Positions 29,839-40,688 are shown, numbered from the stretch's first letter. The stretch is DNA of 64,000 nucleotides from Chitinophagaceae bacterium (GCA_024707305.1 JANPZZ010000007.1:1-64000); one strand, 5' to 3'. A program made the numbers and translations. The notes: a model not told the origin generated them from the sequence alone.

Positions 29839-32800
29839 TTAATTCCCCAGTTTGCTGTTACGATTCTCTTCTTCAATTACCTGGTTCAATTTCGTCTGCG
29901 CTTCCGCTTTAATGGTTGGTTCAAGCGTATTTTCCACGAGACTCTGGAATGTTGCCTTCGCGTTGAAATAGTCTTTCTGACGGAAATACACATCACCCAG
30001 GATGATGTACGATTTTGCTACCCAGAAATCGTAGCTACCCGATTTATTGATCACTTCAAAAGCAGCTTTTTCTGCGTCATTTAACCGGCCCAGCTGCAGC
30101 CAGCAATTCGCGATTTCATAACGTGCTTCGGCAGCCAGCGCAGCTTTGTTCACTGCCACCACACTCTTGAAGCTGTTAATCGCCTGGTCGTATTGTTTAT
30201 TTACTTCGTACGATTTACCAATGGTCATATTCGCCAGGGCCTTATCATCATTGTTACTGCCTTTGGCTGCGGTGAGTTCTTTCGCATTCTCCATGGCTGC
30301 TGTCCATTTTTCCAGCTGATACTGACTGCGCAATAATCCGCGCATGGCTTCAAGACGATTGTCCTGAGTTGAAGCCAGATTCTTCAGTTGTTCAAAATAG
30401 CCTTCCGCTTTATTGTAATCTTTTATCTCGAAGAAGTAGATCCGTGCGGCAGCCAGTACTGCCCGTTCCGCATACTTATTGGGCGCCTGTCGTGCCACAG
30501 GTTCGTAGCCTGAAAGCGCATTCTGCCATTCTTTACGGGTATGATAAATATCCGCTCGATAGAAATTCGCGTCTATTGCATACGCACCATTCGGAAACTT
30601 CGAGATATAATTATTGAATGCCGTAAGTGCAGCGTTTGTATTATTATTGATCAATTGCGCTTCCGCTGCTGCATACGTAAGCGAATCTTCCGCACTTACA
30701 CTGATGGGTTTACCTGCAGCACGCATAAAGTTTGCGTACTCGTCAGGCCTGCCTTCTTCCACATAAATCGTACGCACATTGTAAAGCGCATCCTGCGATT
30801 CCGTCGCATTGGGATACTGATTCACCAACAATTTATATTGATCCAGTGCAGCTGTATTATTATTCAGATTATAATAAGCGGTACCAAGTTTCAGGTGTGC
30901 TTCAGGTTTGTAACTGGCATTGCCACCGTTTTTAATTACTTTTTCAAGGAAAGGAATGGCTTCGCTGAATTTTTCATCAGACATATATGTCTTCGCAATT
31001 TCCATGTTTGCATCCATTGTTAATGGCGACTCAGGGAATTTACGCGTCATTGTCGACAGCAGGTTGATCTTGTCTTTTGTGCTCTTAATACCTGCGATCA
31101 TCGACGTCTGGTATGTAGCATAATCTTCATCGGGCCAGCTAAAACGAATTACATTTTCATACATGTTACGCGCTTTTGTAAAATTGCGTTCCATGTAATA
31201 ACAATCTGCCGCACGCAGGTAAGCATCCTGTGTAAGTTCATCGCTGCTTAATGATGGATTTTTTGCAAGCGGTTCAAAGAAGGTTCTTGCTACGGCAAAA
31301 TTCTCCTTTTCCATATAGCAATACCCGAGGTTGTAACGTGCCGTGTTGATATTTGCTTCACCGCTTGTGGGCGCGCCGCCACTGATATATGCGTTATAGA
31401 ATCTAATCGCATCATCCAGCTTCAGCATATTATAAGCGATCTCCCCTTTCCAGAAATTCACCAAAGGCAACACGGATCCATTATTGGGATCTTTCAGTGC
31501 CTTATCAAGCAGTGCATCTGCTTCATACAGTTTGTTATCGTTGATATATTCCGTAGCACGACCATAAAGAATACGCGGATAAAGTCGTTTTGCATTGGGC
31601 GTGGGATTTTTCATCCCTTCCAGTAAACTCAATGCCTCCCGATAATTATTGGTGTTGGCCAGCACTGCCACCAAGAGATCTTTTGCTTCCGCATCATAAG
31701 TGGAATTCGGATACGTGTTCAGAAAGTTGCGAAGAATTGTTGAGTGCTTCATCCTGATAACCGAGTTCATAAGAAAGTTTGGCATACTGAAAACGGGAAA
31801 CTTCCTGTTGTTTTTTATCACTGCTATTGCTGGCGCAAAAAAGAAAGGCATTTCGTGCGTTCGCTTTCTGGCCGGTTTTCAGGTAGGCGTCACCCAACAA
31901 ATACATTGCACTCTGGCTAAACGAATCTTCTTTTCCGCTTAATTGCTTAAAGCCATCGATCGCTTTGTTCAGTTCGTTGGCCTGGTAATATGAATAAGAA
32001 AGCTCATACAAATCTTCTCGGCGAACTTTATCGGAACGTTTTACATAATCCTCCAGATAAGGAAGCGCATTTTTATATTCTTTACGTTCAAAATAAGCGT
32101 GCCCCACCATCTGTTTCATCTCCAGATCGTAGTGTTGTGAATTGCCCGATTTGATTTTTGTTTCTGCATATTTCAGCGCTTCATCTTTTTTGCCCTGGAT
32201 GTAATAGATCTGAGCGATATAATAGGGTACAACGGCGGCATATTCTTTTTCATTCTCCACGATCTTAAAACTTGCAAGTGCTTCAGCATATTGTTTATCG
32301 CGGAAAGCTAAGAATCCGTAATAGTAATTTGCCGCGAGATAGTTGGGGGTCTTCCCTGTTGGAGCGGATCGCATTAAACAAAGGTTTCGCCTGGGCAAAT
32401 CGTTGCAGGGTAAAATAAGAATAACCCTGGTGAAACTTCATGGTGGCGATATCAGTATTGCTCAGGTTGGCAATATTAGATAGCTCGTAGTGTTCTACTG
32501 CCTTTTTAAAATCCGAATGACGGAAATAAAACTCGCCCAGGTGATAGTTCATCATCTGCACACGTGCAGTATTTTTTTCCAGGTCGATATAATCGATTGC
32601 TTCCTGTTCGGCACGGGCTTCATCCTGCATTAATGCGCAAGCCAGGGAATAGTAGTTGATCTCCTGAACCGTGATCGGCTGATTCACCACATCCGTTTCA
32701 CGCACCGACTGGCGCAATTCCCGCAACAACGGATATGCCAGTCCATACTGACCATTCTGGAAATAAGCTTTTGCTTCTTTAAACTTTGTTTGAGGATCGG

Positions 32801-32876
32801 AATAATAACGCGTTTGCTGGGCATGTATCAGTCCACAGCCAAGAAGGCCGAAAGCCAGTAGAATATGATTCTTCAT
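29839..32876 (-). CDS. Large periplasmic tetratricopeptide-repeat protein, frameshifted
   Basis: About 1010 codons when two shifts (near 32,330 and 31,720) are repaired. A signal peptide (MKNHILLAFGLLGCGLIHAQ) precedes repeated 34-residue TPR units along the whole length, for example YFERKEYKNALPYLEDYVK, EAHLKLGTAYYNLNNNTAA and NCWLQLGRLNDAEKAAFEV. The helical solenoid would act as a protein-binding scaffold in the periplasm. It is the first gene of the set TPR - outer-membrane barrel - HU-CCDC81 - methyltransferase on the minus strand. The coupling with an outer-membrane barrel suggests the two proteins work as a pair. Confidence 0.87.
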
Positions 32877-33067
32877 GTAGGTTGTCCTTTACCGTTGTTG
32901 GATAAACGATGCGAATATTCAAATTATTTCTTCGGTTGCCAAATAGCGTTCCAAACAGGTGTGGATAAGTGCGTTTCTATGAAATGTTTAACATTTCCTT
33001 CATTATCAACAGCCTTATACTCGATAAAAAATCTTTTAGTATTTTTGCCCGCAAATTCCACAACCCA

Positions 33068-33481
33068 ATGAAAAGACTCTTTAGTACTCGTTACACAGAT
33101 AATGCCATTTCCATTTCCATGCTCGTTTTGCGCGTTGCTTTGGGTATGATGATGATGGTATCGCATGGTTACCCCAAGCTGATGACCTTTGCTCAAAAAT
33201 CTGGTTCGTTCCCTGACCCATTTCATATTGGCCACATGCCCTCGATGGCAATGGCCATTTTTGCAGAATTTTTCTGTTCAGTTCTTTTGATGCTGGGATT
33301 ACTAACCCGCTTCGCATGTATACCACTGATCGTAACGATGTGCGTTGCTCTTTTTGTTTCCCACAACGGTGAAATATTTGGCGCAGGTGAAAAAGCCGCC
33401 GTATTCCTGGTAGGATTTATTGCCATCTTATTTGTGGGACCGGGAAAAGTTTCCCTGGATAAAGTGATTTCCGGAAAATAA
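33068..33481 (+). CDS. DoxX-family membrane protein
   Basis: Intact, 137 residues from the ATG at 33068. Four hydrophobic helices are visible, with the family features LRVALGMMMMVSHGYPKLM, FAEFFCSVLLMLGLLTRFACIPLI and AVFLVGFIAILFVGPG. DoxX proteins are small four-helix membrane proteins with proposed roles in redox or thiosulfate/quinone handling; function here is unknown. The upstream sequence TATTTTTG (about 33,040) matches the Bacteroidetes -7 element TAnnTTTG. Divergent from the TPR gene. Confidence 0.87.
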   Translation: MKRLFSTRYTDNAISISMLVLRVALGMMMMVSHGYPKLMTFAQKSGSFPDPFHIGHMPSMAMAIFAEFFCSVLLMLGLLTRFACIPLIVTMCVALFVSHNGEIFGAGEKAAVFLVGFIAILFVGPGKVSLDKVISGK

Positions 33482-33557
33482 TCGCCATATTAATATATGG
33501 AGTTGATGGACGATGAACTATCGAAGCCATCCCAAATTATAAAAACAGTCCACGCAC

Positions 33558-33968
33558 ATGTTTTCATTCGATACGAAGATTCGCGTCCGCTATGCTGAAA
33601 CCGACCAGATGGGGGTGGTTTACCATGGCAATTATTTCCAGTACTTTGAGGTAGCACGTGCCGAAAGCATCCGCCATCTCGGGCTCACCTATGCAGATAT
33701 GGAAAAAATGGGCGTAATTATGCCGGTGATAGAGGTACAATGCAGATACCTGCGCCCCGCCCGCTACGACGATCTGTTGACCGTCAGAATTATGTTGCAC
33801 GAATTGCCCGTAAACCATAAGGTTGAATTCCATCACGAAATATTAAATGAGCAGGGCGAACTGCTGGCGACTGGTAAAGTGTTGCTGTATTTTATGGAAG
33901 CAGCCAGCTTTAAGCGGACCGTAATTCCCGAACAATTACGACTATGTTTAGCGCCATTTTTTAGCTAA
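33558..33968 (+). CDS. YbgC-type acyl-CoA thioesterase (hotdog fold)
   Basis: Intact, 136 residues. The N terminus has the family signature VRYAETDQMGVVYHGNYFQYFEVAR with the catalytic Asp and the conserved His/Asn, then the RPARYDDLLTV strand and VLLYFMEAA. These enzymes hydrolyse short- or branched-chain acyl-CoA or release acyl groups near the Tol-Pal system. The gene ends ten bases before the site-2 protease start, so the two probably share a transcript. Confidence 0.9.
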   Translation: MFSFDTKIRVRYAETDQMGVVYHGNYFQYFEVARAESIRHLGLTYADMEKMGVIMPVIEVQCRYLRPARYDDLLTVRIMLHELPVNHKVEFHHEILNEQGELLATGKVLLYFMEAASFKRTVIPEQLRLCLAPFFS

Positions 33969-33977
33969 ATTTATCGG

Positions 33978-34982
33978 ATGGATGTAACGAACCCGCATGT
34001 TACGGTGGAAACCGCCGAAATAATGTACCCTCCCAAGTTTACCCGGCCACCAGCGGACAAGTCGCAGGTTTGGCTACGCAGCGCCAGCAGTCTTGCATTG
34101 TATCTCATCATTGGATTCTATTTCTTTAAAAGTCTCGAATGGTTGTTGTTAATAACAACGATTGTTGTGATTCATGAACTGGGGCATTTCTTCGCCATGA
34201 AATATTTTAGGTACAACGATACGGGTATCTTTTTTGTACCGTTGCTGGGCGCTTATGTATCAGGCACCAAACGTGAAGTATCGCAACGCGAATCTGCAGT
34301 CATCCTGCTCGCCGGGCCGCTGCCCGGAATGCTAATTGGCATCGGCTGTTATTTCATTTATCAATATGATCCGGGACTGTCGATCGCTTTTATGTCGTTT
34401 GAAAAGATTGGACTCGCCTTCCTGTTTCTCAATCTCATCAACCTGCTCCCGATCTTTCCACTCGATGGGGGACAATTGCTCAATCGCGTATACCTGGATG
34501 AAGATAATTGGGTAAGCAAAGCATTCCAGTGGCTTTCTATTGCAGCAATGGTTTGGCTGGCCGTATTTGTTTTTACGCCGCCCGTCTCCTACCTGCTTTT
34601 ATTTTTCCCTGTGATGATGACACTTCGTATGCTCGGCGACAGAAAGATATCCTCTTTGGAAAAAGAAATACAGGCAGCCAATATTGACCTGAACTATTCT
34701 TATAGCGACCTGCCCGATGAAACCTACTGGAAAGTGCGGAATATTATTATCGAACACCATCCTGCATTTAAAGACGTGACGCCCGCACCGCCGTTTAGTT
34801 ACCACGTAAAGGAAGAAAAAATCATGCACCTCATTGAAAGCCTGCTCGACCGGCATTTGATACAGGACATGAACATTGGCGGCAAACTCTTTCTCCTGCT
34901 TATCTGGATTGCTGCGCTCTCCTGCCCCTGGTGGCTTTCAATTGGAACGGAATATCTGAAGTATTTAGGCATACCAACGTGA
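33978..34982 (+). CDS. Site-2 protease family (M50) membrane metalloprotease
   Basis: Intact, 334 residues. The zinc motif HELGH lies in a membrane helix (LLLITTIVVIHELGHFFAMKYF, about residue 64) and the third ligand in FPLDGGQLLNRVY (about 162). Several further membrane helices and a C-terminal soluble region of about 100 residues precede a last helix (LFLLLIWIAALSCPWWLS). Intramembrane cleavage of a regulatory or signal peptide is the family role; the substrate is unknown. Its stop codon lies inside the left arm of a large inverted repeat. Confidence 0.88.
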   Translation: MDVTNPHVTVETAEIMYPPKFTRPPADKSQVWLRSASSLALYLIIGFYFFKSLEWLLLITTIVVIHELGHFFAMKYFRYNDTGIFFVPLLGAYVSGTKREVSQRESAVILLAGPLPGMLIGIGCYFIYQYDPGLSIAFMSFEKIGLAFLFLNLINLLPIFPLDGGQLLNRVYLDEDNWVSKAFQWLSIAAMVWLAVFVFTPPVSYLLLFFPVMMTLRMLGDRKISSLEKEIQAANIDLNYSYSDLPDETYWKVRNIIIEHHPAFKDVTPAPPFSYHVKEEKIMHLIESLLDRHLIQDMNIGGKLFLLLIWIAALSCPWWLSIGTEYLKYLGIPT

Positions 34983-35187
34983 GAGGAAAATATGCAGATA
35001 TGGAAATGAGAAAATGTGGAAATGAGAAAACCTCTCGGAAATATTTAGACTACCAACAGATCCAACACATTTTCACATTTTCTCATTTCTTCCACATTTT
35101 CACATTTCTCATTTCCACATTTCCTCCACATTTTCTCATTTCCACATTTCCTCATTTCTTCCACATTTCCTCATTTCCCTCTCACGA
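34979..35187. repeat. Large imperfect inverted repeat of CACATTT/CTCATTT units between convergent genes
   Basis: The left side reads CGTGAGAGGAAAATATG and GAAATGAGAAAATGTGG. The right side is a run of variants of TTTCTCATTTCCACATTT ending TTTCCCTCTCACG, so the ends pair (GTGAGAGG with CCTCTCAC less one base) and the inner part is a degenerate tandem of about 10-18 base units. It separates the site-2 protease from the PBP4 gene and could act as a two-way terminator. Similar units occur near 24,160-24,215. Confidence 0.7.
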
Positions 35188-35210
35188 ATTTGCCGTTACC
35201 GATTGCTCAC

Positions 35211-36605
35211 TCACTTTAATTCGTCCAGCACAGCAAACATCTTCTTTACCAACGCCGCTGAAGATCCTGAGTGGTTGTTGACAAGAAAGGCAAACACATA
35301 TTCCTTTCCATCTTTTTTCGATTTGTGATAACCGCAGAATCCTTTTACCCCATTGATCGTGCCTGATTTCATGAGCATGCCATTGTAATTGGGGAAACCC
35401 GCGTAATAACTACCGAACCACTTTTGCCCGCGGGCATATTGCAATACCTGCACAAGCGCCTGCGTGGTCACACGATTCTGTGGCGACAGACCCGAGCCAT
35501 CGTACATGCGTAGCGCAAATGAATCAATGTTTTGCTGTGCCCAGAATTTACGTAACGTGACAAGACCTGCCTCGGCCGACCATTCGCCGGATTTATTTTC
35601 TCCAAGTGTTTTTAAAAATGCTTCGCCATAGAGATTGATACTTCTTCGCAAAAACCAATAACTCAAAGAGTCAAGCGTGGGTGAAAGAACGGTAGCGATG
35701 GGCGTAAAGCCTTTGTCGAATTTGTCGGCAGTGGTTGCAGCATTCTCTTCCACCACCATCCCCTTCTGTGCAAATGCAGCTTGCAGCGCTTCCATAAAAT
35801 AAGCTGCACTATTTGTAACCGCTCCGCTAATGGAGAACTTAGACTGACCAACAGGAATGGTTCCTTTCAACTGGAATCGATTACCCGAAAAAGGCAGATA
35901 GATATAGGCATTGTCGCCAGAGCCTGCGGCAGCAGATTTTAACTGGTTATCGATATTCTGCAGCTCGGAGGGGAGTTTGTCTTTGTTAACAATCTCTACC
36001 GGATCTCCAATCTTTGATGTCGATTTCAACAACAGTTCGTATTGGTTCTCCCGCCAGTTCAACAACATGGCACCCGCACCGTAATAGTTTCCAATATCCT
36101 GCACGATCCATCCGTCTGGTAGCAATTGTGTATCAGCATTTTTACTTTGGGGCAGCACTTTCCATCCACTGATATTGCTGATTCCGTTTTTAGAAAATGA
36201 GTCAGCAATCGCTTCTACCAATCGCTCTGGTTTGGTAGTGGCATACCGAATACTTCCAAAGGAAGGATCACCCGATGCCCGGATGAACAACGTTTTTGTT
36301 TCCGGGTCGAGACCAAAGGAAGTATTGTATTGAAACTCCTGACCCAGTATTGCATAAGCCGCAGCAGCCGTCACCACTTTTTGCGTGGAAGCTGGCGCCA
36401 GCCCCTGACGGATGTTTTTTGAAAACACGGGTTTGCCGGTAGCTACTTCCACCACATACAATGAATGCGAAGCGTATTTCAACTGAGGGTCATTCTCAAA
36501 TGCAGCATAGGCTTTTTGCAGGCGCGCCGAAGTTGCTTGCGCCTGCAATGTTGTTGTTAAAAACAATGTGAAGGAAATATGGAAAACTGCCTTTATTATT
36601 CTCAT
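35211..36605 (-). CDS. dacB: D-alanyl-D-alanine carboxypeptidase/endopeptidase PBP4 (S13 family)
   Basis: Intact, 464 residues with a signal peptide (AVFHISFTLFLTTTLQAQ). It has the three penicillin-binding motifs: SxxK in LAPASTQKVV (about residue 72), SxN in RRSINLYGEAFLK, and KxG in MLMKSGTINGVKG. The insert between the first two motifs is of S13 size. The enzyme trims D-Ala from or cleaves cross-links in peptidoglycan in the periplasm. It is divergent from cinA, with about 80 bases between them. Confidence 0.92.
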   Translation of the reverse strand: MRIIKAVFHISFTLFLTTTLQAQATSARLQKAYAAFENDPQLKYASHSLYVVEVATGKPVFSKNIRQGLAPASTQKVVTAAAAYAILGQEFQYNTSFGLDPETKTLFIRASGDPSFGSIRYATTKPERLVEAIADSFSKNGISNISGWKVLPQSKNADTQLLPDGWIVQDIGNYYGAGAMLLNWRENQYELLLKSTSKIGDPVEIVNKDKLPSELQNIDNQLKSAAAGSGDNAYIYLPFSGNRFQLKGTIPVGQSKFSISGAVTNSAAYFMEALQAAFAQKGMVVEENAATTADKFDKGFTPIATVLSPTLDSLSYWFLRRSINLYGEAFLKTLGENKSGEWSAEAGLVTLRKFWAQQNIDSFALRMYDGSGLSPQNRVTTQALVQVLQYARGQKWFGSYYAGFPNYNGMLMKSGTINGVKGFCGYHKSKKDGKEYVFAFLVNNHSGSSAALVKKMFAVLDELK

Positions 36606-36686
36606 GGTCGTTGCCTTTTATTTTGCTGATGTAAACTTATCTTTTTTTGAATAACTTCAGCCCCGGAATAATTAACCTGTCAAAGA

Positions 36687-37945
36687 ATGTTTCCTGCTTC
36701 TATTATTACCATTGGCGACGAGTTATTAATCGGCCAGACAATCGACACCAATAGCGCTTTCATTGCGCAGGAACTGAACAAACTCGGCATCTGGGTACGT
36801 AGGCGCGTGGCTGTTGGCGACGTGGCTGATGAAATCCGTGATGCGCTCGACCAGGAAAAGGCGCAATCCAAACTCGTAATCATAACAGGTGGGCTTGGCC
36901 CAACGGCCGACGATATTACCAAACCGGTTTTGTGTGAATATTTCAATGGGAAGATGGTTGTAAACGAAGCGGTACGCAAACATGTGATTTTTCTTTTGAA
37001 AAAGTATATCGTCGCCCCGGCCCCATTCTCGAACGCAACCTGAAGCAGGCCGAAGTGCCGGATACCGCGACCGTACTTCATAATGCGAGAGGTTCCGCGC
37101 CCGGTATGTGGTTTGAAAAAGATGGAGCCGTTTTCATCTCACTTCCCGGCGTCCCCCATGAGATGAAAGGCCTGATGATTAAAGAGGTGTTGCCGAGATT
37201 GGTTCAACATTTTACGCTACCTGCCATTGTTCATCGCACCGCGTTTACAATGGGCCAGGGCGAATCGATTATTGCCGAAAAGCTCGTGGATTTTGAAGCA
37301 GCCCTTCCCCATCATATCAAACTCGCGTATTTACCCAATTACGGAATGGTGAAACTCCGCCTTTCGGCAATGGGCGAAGATGCAGAAAGCGTGACGAAAG
37401 ATGTGGATCATTATTTTAAACAACTTACCGAACAGGTACAGGAATACCTGGTAAGTGAGGTGGATGAAGGACTGGAAGTGGCGGTTGGTAAATTGCTTTT
37501 ACAACAAAATAAAACCATGGCTACAGCGGAAAGTTGTACGGGTGGGTATATCGCGCATCTTATTACCAGCGTGGCTGGTTCTTCGGAATATTTCAAGGGA
37601 TCGGTTGTTAGTTATGCCAACGAAGCAAAAGAGAACCTGTTGCATGTAGGGCACAACACCCTGCGTGAACATGGGGCAGTAAGTGAGGAAACCGTGCGTG
37701 AAATGGTGGCGGGTGCAATAAAAGCTCTTCATACCGACTATGCCGTTGCCACATCCGGCATTATGGGACCCGGCGGTGGTTCAGCAGAAAAACCTGTCGG
37801 AACTGTGTGGATGGCGGTTGGTACCGCCGACCGGATCGAGACGCAGGTTATCAAGCTCCGCTTTGAACGTCAGCAGAATATCCAGTATGCAGCGGCCCAG
37901 GCCCTGAATATGTTGCGGAAATTCATTTTAACTAACAGTCGATAG
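36687..37945 (+). CDS. cinA: CinA-family nicotinamide-nucleotide amidohydrolase, one frameshift
   Basis: Two-domain protein. The N-terminal MoaB-like (COG1058) domain starts MFPASIITIGDELLIGQTIDTNSA with the motif ITGGLGPTADDITK. A shift near 37,015 interrupts it before ERNLKQAEVPDTATVLHN and SLPGVPHEMKGLM. The C-terminal deamidase domain has TMATAESCTGGYIAHLIT, SVVSYANEAKENLLHV and ATSGIMGPGGGSAEKPVGTVW. It converts NMN to nicotinate mononucleotide in NAD salvage; the N-terminal domain is an ADP-ribose pyrophosphatase in studied members. Total about 419 residues. Confidence 0.92.
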
Positions 37946-37966
37946 TCTCTATTTGCCTCAATTCCT

Positions 37967-37974
37967 TAACTTTG
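37967..37974 (+). promoter_or_regulatory. Bacteroidetes -7 promoter element before the E2 gene
   Basis: TAACTTTG matches the TAnnTTTG -7 consensus and lies 21 bases before the E2 start codon. A clear TTG -33 element at the usual spacing is not seen, so support is partial. Confidence 0.4.
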
Positions 37975-37994
37975 GCCTTCAAAAAACTGAATAT

Positions 37995-39347
37995 ATGGCG
38001 GTTGTAGACCTGATTATGCCTAAACTGGGTGAAAGTATTATGGAAGCCACTATTTTGAAGTGGCACAAACAACCTGGTGATACCGTTAAACTGGATGAAA
38101 CCGTGCTGGAGATTGCGACCGATAAAGTGGACAGTGAAGTGCCCAGCACAGCAGAAGGGGTTATAACCGAAATTTTATATAACGTAGATGACGTAGTGCC
38201 AATCGGCTCTGTCATTGCACGTATAAGCACCGAAGCGGAAGCTGCCGGCACCGGTACACCTTCTACACCTGTAACTACAACAGCGCCTGAAACAAAACCA
38301 GCTCCCGTTGCCACGGCAGCTGTAACTGAACCACAGCCCGTACGTTCTGCACCCGCGCCAGTGCAGTCCAACGCCGGCAATGTTCAGGTTGGCCGGTTTT
38401 ATTCCCCGCTTGTATTAAATATTGCGGCCAGCGAAGGCATCAGTATGAGTGAACTGGAGAGAATTCCAGGCAACGGAACGGATGGTCGTGTAACCAAAAA
38501 GATATGCTGGCCTATGTCGCCAACCGTGGTGCTGCAAACAACAACGCCACCCATACGCCGGCACCAGCCGTACGCGAAGTTGCTGCAAGTCCTGCAAAAG
38601 TTGAGAAGGAAGTATCGGCTCCCAGCTATTCCGGCAATGTGGAAATCATGGAAATGGACCGCATGCGCCGCCTGATTGCCGACCACATGGTGAAAAAGCA
38701 AACATACCAGCCCACACGTAACGAGCTTTACTGAAGCCGACGTAACCAACCTGGTACTGTGGCGCGAAAAAGTGAAGAAAGATTTTGAAAAAACGTGAAG
38801 GCACCAAAAATAACATTTACGCCGTTGTTTATTGAAGCAATTGTAAAGTGCATTAAGAGATTCCCACTAATCAATAGCTCCCTCGACGGCTACAACGTTA
38901 TCATTAAAAAAGATATCAATATCGGGATGGCAACTGCCCTGCCAAGTGGTAACCTGATTGTGCCTGTTATTAAAAATGCAGATCAACTGAACCTTGTTGG
39001 TTTATCAAAACAGGTGAATACGCTGGCCGATAATGCGCGCAATGGAAAACTGAAAGCAGACGATACACAGGGCGGAACTTTCACCCTCACCAACGTGGGT
39101 ACATTCGGCAGTTTAATGGGCACACCTATCATCAATCAACCACAGGTAGCCATCCTGGCGGTGGGTGCCATTAAGAAAAAGACCTGTTGTAATTGAAACA
39201 GAACAGGGCGACAGTATCGCCATCAGGTACATGATGTATCTTAGCATGAGTTACGACCATCGTATTGTTGATGGAAGCCTTGGCGCAACTTTCCTTACCG
39301 CTGTAGCAAAAGAACTGGAAAACTTCAATAGCGACCGGGAATATTAA
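37995..39347 (+). CDS. 2-oxo acid dehydrogenase E2 (dihydrolipoyl acyltransferase), frameshifted
   Basis: An N-terminal lipoyl domain (VVDLIMPKLGESIMEATILK, lipoyl-Lys in EIATDKVDSEV) is followed by a Pro/Ala/Thr-rich linker and an E3-binding domain (SPLVLNIAASEGISMSELERI, GTDGRVTK). The catalytic domain is then seen in pieces after shifts near 38,500, 38,718, 38,795 and 39,178: MDRMRRLIADHMV, ITFTPLFIEAIVKCIK, NIGMATALPSGNLIVPV, GTFTLTNVGTFGS and the active site LSMSYDHRIVDGSLG. One lipoyl domain and the sequence style suggest a branched-chain or 2-oxoglutarate E2; which one is unclear. Part of a large cytoplasmic complex. Confidence 0.87.
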
Positions 39348-39372
39348 TCACATCGAAAGTATCAGCTATAAA

Positions 39373-40077
39373 ATGAGAATATTACTGGCGGCAATTCTGC
39401 TGCTAATAGCAGAATTTTCGTACGGGCAAAAATCGCATTTCGGATCCTGGAATGTGATTAACACCCGTATTACCCTCGCGCACCGTTGGGAAGCATTCAA
39501 TGAAATGCAACTTCGTTCTCAATCTTACTATGCAGACCATTTTTATCATGAAATAAAAACCGGTATTTCTTATTACGTCAATAAGAAATTTTTCTGTTCT
39601 TATGGGCGTGGGAAAATATCATACCTACTCCGATCCCGGAAGTTTTACAAACCTGTTACTGCCAATGAAACCCGTTTGTGGCAACAGCTCACGATGAACA
39701 ATTATCTGGGTAATGTAAAATTTGAACACCGCTATCGGATAGAGCAACGTTGGTTTAAAACCGGCTACCGCAATCGCTTTCGCTATCGTTTAGGCGCATC
39801 GGTTCCTGTTGATAAATCCGCAGCAGGCAAACCTTATATTTCTGCGTTCAATGAGGTATTCCTTACCAATACCGAACCTCATTACGAACGCAATCGCTTC
39901 TTTGTAGGATTCGGATATAAAATTAATTCCTGGGTTACCCTGCAACCCGGTTATGTATACCAATATGATTTCCGCGACGATGAAGGAAATGGAAAACATT
40001 TTTTCCAACTTACGTTGAACATCGATCTCGATGGCGACAGAAATCCCTGGGATAAAGCATCCGAAGAAGTAGATTAA
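39373..40077 (+). CDS. DUF2490 outer-membrane protein with a locally shifted segment
   Basis: About 234 residues with a signal peptide (ILLAAILLLIAEFSYGQ). Family features are the start SHFGSWNVINTRITLAHRW, NEMQLRSQSYY, ETRLWQQLTMNNYLG, FEHRYRIEQRW and RFRYRLGASVPV, which would form membrane beta-strands. Between about 39,600 and 39,655 the frame gives a poor segment (RGKISYLLRSRKFYK), while the neighbouring frame reads GVGKYHTYSDPGSFTN, which fits better. Two compensating indels are likely. Function unknown. Confidence 0.85.
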   Translation: MRILLAAILLLIAEFSYGQKSHFGSWNVINTRITLAHRWEAFNEMQLRSQSYYADHFYHEIKTGISYYVNKKFFCSYGRGKISYLLRSRKFYKPVTANETRLWQQLTMNNYLGNVKFEHRYRIEQRWFKTGYRNRFRYRLGASVPVDKSAAGKPYISAFNEVFLTNTEPHYERNRFFVGFGYKINSWVTLQPGYVYQYDFRDDEGNGKHFFQLTLNIDLDGDRNPWDKASEEVD

Positions 40078-40115
40078 TTATTCGATCCTGGCTGACATAA
40101 GTTTGCTGAAAAAAA

Positions 40116-40618
40116 CTAATACCTCTTACGTTCCAACACAAACTTCTCTCCTTCTTTCCGCAGAAAAAAAGATTACCATAATCTGATTCATCCAGATCAC
40201 CCGGAATAGTAGTTTCACCGGTAATGCTGTTAACAATATCATCGAGTGTATTAGAATGTCCGGCTATCAGAAATACACCTTCATCAAATTCTTTGATACG
40301 TTTAATTAATGCCGCTGTTGAATCGGCGCGGGGTGAATACTTTTGAATTTGCACACCTGCATTCTCTGCCACCACAGCCACTGTGGCTTGCGTACGTCTA
40401 TAGGGTGTGCTCCAGATTTCTACGATCGGTTGATCTTTTAAAATTGTTGCAAGTCGCTCTGCACGTTGCATTCCTGCTTCCGACAACGGCGGGTCGGATT
40501 TCTCCATCGATGTTGCATCTGTTGCAACAACCGCTTTTTCACCATGCCGTACAACAATAAAAGTTTGTGCCTGGAGGCCAGATGAGATCAACAGAAAAAG
40601 TAGCAATGTCCATTTCAT
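40116..40618 (-). CDS. Secreted histidine phosphatase family protein, one frameshift
   Basis: A signal peptide (WTLLLFLLISSGLQAQ) precedes a phosphoglycerate-mutase-like fold: the phosphohistidine motif IVVRHGEKA, then SDPPLSEAGMQRAERLATIL, WSTPYRRTQATV and the second catalytic His in FLIAGHSNTLDDIV. The end of the open frame is wrong: removing one T from a run of seven near 40,165 gives DYGNLFFLRKEGEKFVLERKRY and a stop at 40,116. About 167 residues. It probably hydrolyses a phosphate monoester in the periplasm; substrate unknown. Confidence 0.87.
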
Positions 40619-40688
40619 AGAAAAAATTTTAACGTCATGTATTTAATCTGGCATTGAATTTACGAGTCTTTTTTAGTAAATTAGGAAT

